From Microbulbifer agarilyticus (GTDB lineage Bacteria > Pseudomonadota > Gammaproteobacteria > Pseudomonadales > Cellvibrionaceae), in the NCBI RefSeq assembly GCF_020171345.1, contig NZ_JAIUZM010000001.1, forward strand, positions 1,426,001-1,490,000: 64,000 bases of DNA. The letters are read 5' to 3'. The notes beneath the pieces are model-generated. The model searched no databases, was not told the DNA's origin, and was given only the letters and a program-made list of their open reading frames with translations. Below are positions 16,607 to 23,962 of this stretch, piece after piece (positions within the stretch are counted from its first letter, which is position 1; each line of letters begins with the position of its first letter). A program made the position numbers and the translations under genes.

Positions 16607-19339
16607 TTATATTATTTTTTCAATTATTCTGGCGACGTTCGGCGCGTTTGCCTCATTGAGCATGGAGTGGTGTTCGCCGGGCACTTCATGTATTACCAGT
16701 TTCTTCGCATATTTTCCCCACCCAAGATCTTTTTGTGGGCGTTCACCGTAAAGGAATTTGCGATCGCTCGCCTTGATGAGGGTGAGAGGCATTTCGATGC
16801 TATCTAACCGCGTTGAGAGAATGGCAGTTTTTCTAGTCTTGTGCCTTATACGGATGTTATCTGTCTCACTATCCGTATTAGATACACGATCATCCCCTGA
16901 AGCGCTCTTCCTGGTTAAGAGTCGTTGTCTGATCTTTCCGAGCAGATACGCAGGTCCCTCCGCCGCTGTACGTCGTAGGTGTTCGCCAAGTCTGAATGAC
17001 AGTTTTTTATGCGCTGTGAATGTGTCGGGGACAATCGTATCCAATAGGCCGATGAGATCCACGGTTTCGCCGCTTTCGACGAGGGCTCGACTTACTTCGA
17101 TTGCGATAATGCCGCCGAAAGATTTTCCAACCAGCAGGTAGGGTCCATTTGGTTGTACTTTCTTTACCAGAGATAGATATAGTCGGGATACACCTTCAAT
17201 TGAATTGGTGCTTTCGACTGCATCGGAAGTGGATCCCTTGAGTATCAAATCCACCTCTTCCGGCAAAAACAGTGCATATATTGGCCGATTGGAATCTATT
17301 GACTTGGCTAAATGGAGGTATTCAACAACGCCGTTGATTAGCAATAGCGGCGATAAACTTGGATCCCCTTGTCTTAGAGGGATACAGCCCTCTGGGATTA
17401 GGGCGGTAGTGCTCTCTTTACGGTCAGTATTGGATTGTTGCTGTGAAATTCGATTTCCCAATGTTCTGACGGTGGCATTCTCTACGATATCGGAGATGGT
17501 CAACTGGCAACTGTACGCATCGGACAGCCTAGCAACGGCACGGACTGCAGCGATTGAATCACCACCGGTTTCGAAAAAATCCGTGTGTGCATGGATGTTG
17601 TCAACCTTTAGAAGATCGCGCCAGACTTTCGCAACTTGGTGTTCTACTTCACCAACAAGCGGTTCACGTTGTCTTGACTGCAAGATTGCACAACCTGCAG
17701 GATCGGGCAGGTTAATCCGGTCAATTTTACCGTTGTGATTAGTCGGTATCTGCTCAGTCGCCAGGTACATTGACGGGACCATATAGGCCGGCAGTTGTGC
17801 GGAAAGAAATGACTTTATTTCATTGACGTCTGGCGACTGACCCTGTTCCATGACTACATAAGCGACTAGGGTTTTCGAGTTTCCCTCACTTTGCAGTTGC
17901 TTCGCGGCAACAACACAGTTCCTTATGCCCTTTACCCGCTTTACAGCGGCTTCGACTTCCAATAACTCGATCCGGTTGCCATTGAGCTGGATCTGGAAGT
18001 CTTCACGTCCTAGCATCTCAAAAGTGCCATCTTCATGCGCTCGTACGATATCCCCTGAAGCAAAATATCGTATACCTTCATGGCGATAAAACTTCTCGAA
18101 GTTCAGGTCTTCCCTGTGCAGGTAGCCTTTAATGACCCCCGGACTTGCTACAAATAATTCTCCAGCCTCCCCTATGGGTACCGGGCGACGATTGCTATCC
18201 AGGACCTTCAGCTGGACATTTTGCTGGGGAAAGCCGATCTTCGTTTTGTGTGGCTTCGGCTGCTCAACCGGCCAGTATGTCACCATACAATTTGTTTCAC
18301 TGGCGCCATAGTTCACGTACAGATTTACTTCAGGCAAGAGGTAGCGAATTCTTGCGAGGAGATCTGGTGGCACGTTGTCGCCGCCGCTGAGTATGCATTT
18401 CAAATTCGATAGCTGGGCAACCCTATCCGGGGCACGCTCTACGTGATCAATAATTCTTGCAAGTAGTGTTGGTACGAAGTGCCAAACCGCGACCGTGCTT
18501 GCCAACTTGAACAGACGGTTGATGTCGAGAATGTCATGGCGCCGTGCGACTACCGTGTGGCCACCGCAGGCCAGCATTGCCAGCAGCTCGAAGGTGCTAA
18601 TACTGAACGAAGCACCTGCGACCGATAGTATGCTCATCTCGGGTTTTAGCCCGAAGCAGCGGATGGATGAGAACATTCCATGTGCTAAATTTTGATGCGT
18701 CGAAACCGCGCCTTTGGGACGGCCGGTTGTTCCTGAGGTGAAAAATATATGGGATTCGTTATCTAACGAAATTTCTGTAGGCGGGGAAAATTCAGGGCCT
18801 AGTGCATCATATTCTTCAAGTTGGGTGACATCTAGCAGGCGGTTGGAAAAGGTCGCCCCAAATGTAGAACCTGGTTCTGAGTAATGGTTAGGATCGAAAA
18901 TAATTACGGAGGGGGCGATATCCTCGAAGATCATCTCAATTCTGGTCTTCGGGAACATTGGGTCGATCGGGACGTAGGTACAGCCGCTGAAATGAATGGC
19001 GAGCAAACCACATACCAAGGTATAACCCGGCTGCATAAGTACAGCGATACGGTCACCAGGGGTGACACCGCGTGCTTTTAGTACTTCACCGATTCGCGTC
19101 GCGGCCAGTATCAGTTCGCGATACGTATGTTCTTGGCCATCGAAGATAATTGCAGTTTTGTTTGGAGATAGCCGCGAGTTCTCGAGTATGCGCTGCGGCA
19201 CGGTCATGCCGCCTTCACTAAAGGGTACTCGCTCGGATCTAGTTACAGAACTCTGGGTATCGAGGCTATTGCTCGCGTTTTGTACCGTCAGTTCGGCTTC
19301 ACGCTTTTCCACACGGATTTCATCCCTGGCAGGCGCCAA
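16607..19339 (-). CDS. NRPS-like A-PCP-TE protein: acid-activating adenylation, carrier and thioesterase domains
   Basis: 910 residues. The adenylation domain spans about 45-545: TSGTTGRPKG at 201-210, a YFASGD box at 425-430, GREDFQIQLNGNRIELLEVE at 444-463, and the catalytic Lys538 in NGKID. The carrier domain (about 560-630) has TGGDSIAAVR with phosphopantetheine Ser595. The thioesterase domain (about 660-910) has GKSFGG with Ser740, Asp767 and His890. There is no condensation domain. The position that normally holds the Asp binding the substrate amine (FDxS core) reads FSIST with Ser246, so a standard alpha-amino acid is unlikely. The start is TTG at 19339; an ATG at 19207 (residue 45) with AAGG upstream is a real alternative. 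It probably feeds an acyl thioester to the adjacent MBOAT. Confidence 0.9.
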   Translation of the reverse strand: MAPARDEIRVEKREAELTVQNASNSLDTQSSVTRSERVPFSEGGMTVPQRILENSRLSPNKTAIIFDGQEHTYRELILAATRIGEVLKARGVTPGDRIAVLMQPGYTLVCGLLAIHFSGCTYVPIDPMFPKTRIEMIFEDIAPSVIIFDPNHYSEPGSTFGATFSNRLLDVTQLEEYDALGPEFSPPTEISLDNESHIFFTSGTTGRPKGAVSTHQNLAHGMFSSIRCFGLKPEMSILSVAGASFSISTFELLAMLACGGHTVVARRHDILDINRLFKLASTVAVWHFVPTLLARIIDHVERAPDRVAQLSNLKCILSGGDNVPPDLLARIRYLLPEVNLYVNYGASETNCMVTYWPVEQPKPHKTKIGFPQQNVQLKVLDSNRRPVPIGEAGELFVASPGVIKGYLHREDLNFEKFYRHEGIRYFASGDIVRAHEDGTFEMLGREDFQIQLNGNRIELLEVEAAVKRVKGIRNCVVAAKQLQSEGNSKTLVAYVVMEQGQSPDVNEIKSFLSAQLPAYMVPSMYLATEQIPTNHNGKIDRINLPDPAGCAILQSRQREPLVGEVEHQVAKVWRDLLKVDNIHAHTDFFETGGDSIAAVRAVARLSDAYSCQLTISDIVENATVRTLGNRISQQQSNTDRKESTTALIPEGCIPLRQGDPSLSPLLLINGVVEYLHLAKSIDSNRPIYALFLPEEVDLILKGSTSDAVESTNSIEGVSRLYLSLVKKVQPNGPYLLVGKSFGGIIAIEVSRALVESGETVDLIGLLDTIVPDTFTAHKKLSFRLGEHLRRTAAEGPAYLLGKIRQRLLTRKSASGDDRVSNTDSETDNIRIRHKTRKTAILSTRLDSIEMPLTLIKASDRKFLYGERPQKDLGWGKYAKKLVIHEVPGEHHSMLNEANAPNVARIIEKII

Positions 19340-19464
19340 TCATCTCCATAATGGTCTAGTCACCGTGTGACATTAAGTAACACAGATACTTGCTGTATCC
19401 GGAAATCGATTAGCAGTAGTCCGTAGCTAGTACTTAGCTACACATTAAGGCAGCTGGCCAGCTA

Positions 19465-20133
19465 CTAGGCTGGCTCAACGGTTTCCTCACTTGTGTGCGT
19501 GGTGCTAGCCGCAGACGCACGTTGGGGAGGGAGGTTCTTTCCAGGTGCCCAATTTTCCGGCATCAGAGAAAAGTCTATTAGAGTGGAGGTGTCCCCGGAA
19601 TTGCGTGCGTCTTCTATGCGCTGATAGAAATTCTTGCCGGTATTCTGGGGGACACTGGTACTCATGCTGGCCCCTTGTTTTGGGCGCTCTACATATTCCG
19701 GGAAAGACATGAGTGCCGCGTTTTGCTTTGAATAGCCCTTTCCGAACAGTTGTTTCAGATCACCAAAACCGTCGTTACTGACTAGCTGTTGCCCACGCAG
19801 GTTTACACCCTTGGAAATGGCGTGCGTGACGAAATCTTCAAGATTGGTCGTGTCAAAAGCGATATGCTGGACACTGTGATCACCGTGGCACTCTGCGAAT
19901 GCAGATACCTGGCTCTTTTTCTTGCGGTCGATTCCTTCGACCAAGACGACACCAAAGCTTTCGAAATCGATACACCAGAGCTTCATGCTGCTATCGGGGT
20001 CATCGGGACGAACGTCGTCAACCCGTTTGGTGAGCTTGCCGCCTTCGATCTCGATATGATACCAGGCCCATTTTTCGATCATGCCTGATGCGACTGCATA
20101 GGCGATATGGTCAACTCTGTTGACTCTAGACAT
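19465..20133 (-). CDS. VOC-superfamily protein resembling the catalytic half of HPPD
   Basis: A 222-residue vicinal-oxygen-chelate protein. The Met at 20133 is chosen because GGGGGGA lies just upstream and the protein then opens MSRVNRVDHIAYAV. Candidate metal ligands are His9 (VDHIA), His90 (GDHSVQHIAFDT) and Glu146 (SFPEYVER), the His-His-Glu set and sequence style of 4-hydroxyphenylpyruvate dioxygenase-type enzymes; the last motif resembles FFEFIQR of the true HPPD at 27368-28459. Residues after about 155 form a low-complexity tail rich in Ser, Thr and Pro. It is the first gene of the minus-strand block leading to the A-PCP-TE, MBOAT and SGNH genes, so it may make or alter the acid that is activated. 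Substrate unknown. Confidence 0.8.
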   Translation of the reverse strand: MSRVNRVDHIAYAVASGMIEKWAWYHIEIEGGKLTKRVDDVRPDDPDSSMKLWCIDFESFGVVLVEGIDRKKKSQVSAFAECHGDHSVQHIAFDTTNLEDFVTHAISKGVNLRGQQLVSNDGFGDLKQLFGKGYSKQNAALMSFPEYVERPKQGASMSTSVPQNTGKNFYQRIEDARNSGDTSTLIDFSLMPENWAPGKNLPPQRASAASTTHTSEETVEPA

Positions 20134-20704
20134 TCCGTGTCCCCCCAAAATGAGAAAATAGCTTCCCTGTCGCAAACCCTGCGACTAGCGCCGCCTAATA
20201 TGGCAGCGCGAAAAATAATGTCAACAAATAAAGTTCTGAGAACTGGTACACAAAATTACACGCTCTCAAATTTGTGTTTCGAAATTGTGCGTGATGCACG
20301 TTTTGGAAATCATTTTAGGGCAGTGCCAACATGCATGGCGCGTATTTCTTCTAAATATTTCACTTCAGTTTCATTTGCTGTGTTTTGTGCCAACTTGCGC
20401 CTTTTTACGCTTCACGTGGATTCTTGCGACAAGAATAGTTGAGTTCCATCACATTTTTTTATGATAATCGCGCCCCGCAGTATCCAGTGGCGCGAGGAGG
20501 CAAGACGAAAAACCATTCGTTATTCGCCTGCGAGATTTCGGCCCGGATTGTGCAGGGAAGGATTTGAGGTTGGTGAGATTGGAGATGTAACAAGCTCTCG
20601 ATAGCTTTCAACCAACCGTACTGCTGCTTTCGGCATGGTTGCTGAAAATTAGCAGGTATAACAAGGAACGTGGAGATCGATTGATCTCACCTCAGGGGGT
20701 TCTC
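20134..20704. other. Divergent regulatory region upstream of the export operon
   Basis: 571 bases between the minus-strand VOC gene and the sugar-phosphate transferase. The left part is A+T-rich. A candidate promoter lies at 20439-20468. The presumed leader contains a 7-bp inverted repeat (20568-20574 with 20611-20617). I found no exact ops/JUMPstart element and no recognisable riboswitch. The frame of the transferase stays open back to 20639, but with only a poor TTG start there. Confidence 0.5.
20439..20468 (+). promoter_or_regulatory. Candidate sigma-70 promoter of the export operon
   Basis: TTGAGT (20439-20444), an 18-base spacer and GATAAT (20463-20468) give a plausible -35/-10 pair in an A+T-rich stretch, followed by a long leader before the first gene. 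It was picked by eye only. Confidence 0.4.
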
Positions 20705-22117
20705 GTGGAACAAGGATGGGTCCGCAGTCGGCAGAGTGGAATCATAGCGCTCTATCGACTTTTCGATGTATTGCTGATTCAGGGCGTACTTTATGCGTGT
20801 CTGGCATACTTTAATGTCACGCCAGACAAAGACTGGTTGATCGCCGGGCTTCTGGCGTCGGTTAGCTTCGCGTTTATTGCTGAATCGGTCGAATTGTATC
20901 GATCCTGGCGTGGCGAAACGTATGTACGTATTCTGGGTACGGTGACGGTCGCGTGGGTAGCGGTCTGTATATTCCTCATCATCATCGCGTATTCTTTCAA
21001 CGCATTCGCGGCTGATTTTCTGCGTCCGGCGGTTGCCGCGTGGTTGGTGTTTACCTTGTTCGGCCTTGCGTTCTGGCGTTTTTGCCTCCGTCAGTTGCTC
21101 TTCTTTATTCGCGTTCGCGGCAGAAATACCCGCAATGCTGTCATCATTGGCTGTACCGATTCAGGCTTCAAGCTCGCGAAAGACCTCTCGGTAAACCCTC
21201 AGCATGGTATCCGCGTGAGCGGGTTTTATCAGGTCACTGAAGCACAGGACCTAGCGTCGCGCCGTATTATGGACTCCGAGTTTAATGTACTGGGTAGCGT
21301 CGATGATGCAGTTGCAAAAGGCCGTGCTGGCGAATTGGATGTAGTATTTATTGCATTGCCGATGCGGGCAGAAGATCTCATCAGTGAGATTCTGGATAAA
21401 TTCTCAGATACCACCGCGACCGTACATATTCTTCCAAATTTCTTTGTTGCGAAAATGCTCCATGCGCGCTGGCATCAGGTGGGCGGGAGCAGCCTGCTAA
21501 GTGTATTTGATACACCGATCCAAGGTTTTGACGGGTGGCTTAAGAGACTTGAGGATCTGGTACTTGCGACCGCGATCCTTGTCGCGATCTCACCATTAAT
21601 GCTCTTGATTGCCCTCGCTGTTAAGTGCTCGTCACCCGGGCCAGTAATATTCAAACAGAGACGATATGGTCTTGATGGACGTACGATCTATGTTTGGAAG
21701 TTCCGTAGTATGACAACCATGGACGATGGTGAAAAAGTCATGCAGGCCAAAAGCGGGGATCAGAGAATTACGGCCGTTGGGCGAATCTTGCGGCGCACAT
21801 CGCTCGACGAACTACCGCAGTTTTTCAACGTGTTGCGTGGCACCATGTCCATCGTTGGCCCCAGGCCGCATGCCGTCACGCACAATGAAGAGTATCGCAA
21901 CCTTGTGAATGGTTACATGCTGCGGCACAAGGTAAAGCCGGGTATTACAGGCCTCGCCCAAATCAAAGGTTTCCGCGGAGAAACAGATACGCTGGACAAG
22001 ATGAGCCGTCGCGTGGAATACGATCTCGAATACATTCGTCGTTGGTCAATCATTCTCGATTTACGGATCGTTTTTCTGACTATATATCGTGGTTTTTATC
22101 ATAAGAACGCCTATTAA
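20705..22117 (+). CDS. Undecaprenyl-phosphate sugar phosphotransferase (WcaJ-like, initiating transferase)
   Basis: 470 residues from GTG 20705, which has AGGGGG five bases upstream; TTG starts at 20681 and 20639 are alternatives. The N-terminal part has four to five membrane segments and a CoA-binding-like domain with VIIGCTDSGFKLAKDL. The C-terminal bacterial sugar transferase domain carries KCSSPGPVIFKQRRYGLDGR, WKFRSM, the RRTSLDELPQFFNVLRGTMS core and GPRPHAV, then KVKPGITGLAQI. This architecture is that of undecaprenyl-phosphate glucose-1-phosphate (or galactose-1-phosphate) transferases, which start repeat-unit assembly on the lipid carrier. It is the first gene of the plus-strand export operon, which fits a role in committing the pathway. 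Sugar specificity cannot be read from sequence. Confidence 0.93.
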   Translation: MEQGWVRSRQSGIIALYRLFDVLLIQGVLYACLAYFNVTPDKDWLIAGLLASVSFAFIAESVELYRSWRGETYVRILGTVTVAWVAVCIFLIIIAYSFNAFAADFLRPAVAAWLVFTLFGLAFWRFCLRQLLFFIRVRGRNTRNAVIIGCTDSGFKLAKDLSVNPQHGIRVSGFYQVTEAQDLASRRIMDSEFNVLGSVDDAVAKGRAGELDVVFIALPMRAEDLISEILDKFSDTTATVHILPNFFVAKMLHARWHQVGGSSLLSVFDTPIQGFDGWLKRLEDLVLATAILVAISPLMLLIALAVKCSSPGPVIFKQRRYGLDGRTIYVWKFRSMTTMDDGEKVMQAKSGDQRITAVGRILRRTSLDELPQFFNVLRGTMSIVGPRPHAVTHNEEYRNLVNGYMLRHKVKPGITGLAQIKGFRGETDTLDKMSRRVEYDLEYIRRWSIILDLRIVFLTIYRGFYHKNAY

Positions 22118-22167
22118 GTGACTTGCTTACTGCGACATTTCACTTCAAAAGAAGGGCTCGGAATATA

Positions 22168-23379
22168 ATGCAATCTTTACGCTTTGCTCAATTCGAGAAA
22201 AATTTACCGCGACGGAAAGCCTCTTGCACGGCGGTATGTTTGCTTGGTGTTTGTGCACTTTTTTTGACGCATTATGCGCATGGCATCACTGTGACTCTGC
22301 CCGCGGGCATTGAGGTGACAAGTAGCCTACTTCTGGAGCGGGAATATGATGACAATGTATACCTCACGGTAGATAACCGGCGAGATGATTGGGTAACAAG
22401 AGTTACCCCCAAGGTCAGATGGTCTCGCGAGACCGATATCACCAGCCTCGAAGTGGATGTGGTGAGTACGCACGGTGTATATCAGAATGACACACGGCAA
22501 GAGTTTACAGACTACATCGCTGATCTAGGCTGGCAATGGCGCGCGGCATCTTTTCTGGGCGTAAATGTGTCTGCTGGTTATGTTGACGTAGCGCAGTCTT
22601 TGGGGCGTGCGCAGGATTCCGGTCTCGCGCCGATTTTGATTGAGGCAGAGAGAGTAAAGCGGCCCAGTGCAGATATCGCCTTACAACTCGGTCGGCAGAA
22701 CGGATTGTTGCAGACGCAGGTTACACACGGTTTCCAGGATAACGAATTCGAAGATTCATCTCGCGACTTTACGGATACCTATAACTTGTTGGATAGCGAC
22801 TATGCGTTAACAGAGCAATGGTCTGTTGGGGTGCAAGTCATTGATCGCAAGCTCGACTATGTCGAGGTCGATGACATCGTTTCGAGAGACAGTAAAGAGC
22901 GATCCATCATGGGTAGTATTACCTACGGACTGCCGAAAACCAGTATCCAAGTTCGCATGGGTGAGTTGCAGCGCTCTTTTGCTGCGGACGAGCGTCCGGA
23001 CTTTAGCGGAGCGCGCTGGGACATTACGGCGTCGTGGCGCCCACGCACCTACAGCACCCTGTCAATAACTGTTGGTCGAAATGCCCAGGAGGCAGCTGGT
23101 GCTGCCGATTTCGTTGATGTAGATAGTCGTGTGTTCTCGTGGTCGCATCAGTGGTCGGGAAGTTTTAGCAGCGATATTTCCTTTAGTAAATCTGAAGGTG
23201 AATTTGTAGGAATAGAGCGTACGGATGTAGTTTCCCGATCACGATTTTCTCTACGTTATCAGCCTTTGGAGTGGCTTCAGGTACAGATGGGGCTGGTTGA
23301 CCTGAAAAATGAGACAGTACAAGTTCCTGCGAGTCTGCAAAATACCCGGTACTTTATTGGTATTGAGGCTCCACTTTGA
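22168..23379 (+). CDS. Outer-membrane beta-barrel protein of the polysaccharide export operon (BBP2-like)
   Basis: 403 residues from the ATG at 22168 (GAAGGG upstream); a TTG at 22123 is less likely. A long signal peptide (about residues 1-39, ending near HYAHG) is followed by alternating hydrophobic/polar strands throughout, with many short D/N-rich turns, such as LLLEREYDDNVYLTVDNRRD near the start, typical of the putative beta-barrel porin 2 group. The gene lies between the initiating transferase and a short Wza-like protein and overlaps the latter's possible TTG start. Since that Wza-like protein has no outer-membrane segment, this barrel is the natural candidate for the outer-membrane pore, similar in concept to Wzp of Myxococcus. 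Confidence 0.82.
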   Translation: MQSLRFAQFEKNLPRRKASCTAVCLLGVCALFLTHYAHGITVTLPAGIEVTSSLLLEREYDDNVYLTVDNRRDDWVTRVTPKVRWSRETDITSLEVDVVSTHGVYQNDTRQEFTDYIADLGWQWRAASFLGVNVSAGYVDVAQSLGRAQDSGLAPILIEAERVKRPSADIALQLGRQNGLLQTQVTHGFQDNEFEDSSRDFTDTYNLLDSDYALTEQWSVGVQVIDRKLDYVEVDDIVSRDSKERSIMGSITYGLPKTSIQVRMGELQRSFAADERPDFSGARWDITASWRPRTYSTLSITVGRNAQEAAGAADFVDVDSRVFSWSHQWSGSFSSDISFSKSEGEFVGIERTDVVSRSRFSLRYQPLEWLQVQMGLVDLKNETVQVPASLQNTRYFIGIEAPL

Positions 23380-23390
23380 AGGGCGGATCT

Positions 23391-23954
23391 ATGATGCATA
23401 GCACCACTTTTAAGTTTCTATTCGGATCGTTTCAAGCAACGATTGCTGTTTTCCTTGGCTTTATATTCCAGGCTTCTCTGGTGTCAGCTGCTACTCCAGA
23501 ATATCGAATTGATGCAGGAGACAGTATTTCAATCCGTGTTTACGGTGAGAGCGATTTGAGTGTTGACGTGATGCTGGCAGAGTCCGGTGTTGTCAATTAT
23601 CCGTTTTTAGGTGAGTTAAAAGTAAGCGGACTTACCCCTGCAGAACTCGAGAACGTGATTCTGAAAGGCCTGAAAGGGGACTACTTGATCAACCCGAGTG
23701 TAACTGTCTCGGTTACCCAGTATCGGCAGGTATTTATCTATGGCGAAGTTCAGGCGCCCGGTGGTTACAGCTACCAGCCCGGTCTAACCGTCGGTAAGGC
23801 GGCTGCGCTTGCCCAGGGTATGACGGAAAGAGGGTCTGAAAAAAGAATTTTTCTTACCCGCGAGGGCATGTCTGAAAATCAGAAAGTCCGGGCAGACATG
23901 TCGACAAAACTTCAGCCGGGTGATGTCATCACTATCGAACAGGGATTCTTTTAG
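23391..23954 (+). CDS. Short polysaccharide export (Wza/OPX-like) protein without an outer-membrane segment
   Basis: 187 residues from ATG 23391, which has GAAGGGCGG just upstream; a TTG at 23376 overlapping the previous stop is possible. A signal peptide ends around VSAATPEYRI and has no lipobox Cys, unlike Wza. The poly-export domain (about 35-115) includes YRIDAGDSISIRVYGESDLS and PSVTVSVTQYRQV. One SLBB-like domain follows (about 115-187) with VFIYGEVQAPGGYSYQPG. There is no C-terminal amphipathic helix or strand region to cross the outer membrane. This is the minimal periplasmic OPX layout, which is known to depend on a separate barrel protein. The barrel gene directly upstream and the Wzc-like gene nine bases downstream fit that. 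Confidence 0.9.
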   Translation: MMHSTTFKFLFGSFQATIAVFLGFIFQASLVSAATPEYRIDAGDSISIRVYGESDLSVDVMLAESGVVNYPFLGELKVSGLTPAELENVILKGLKGDYLINPSVTVSVTQYRQVFIYGEVQAPGGYSYQPGLTVGKAAALAQGMTERGSEKRIFLTREGMSENQKVRADMSTKLQPGDVITIEQGFF

Positions 23955-23962
23955 ATATCTTT

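Noticed and set aside
20134..20704. ops/JUMPstart element or c-di-GMP riboswitch in the export operon leader
   Set aside because: No GGCGGTAG-type ops core and no recognisable riboswitch core could be found; only a short inverted repeat is present.
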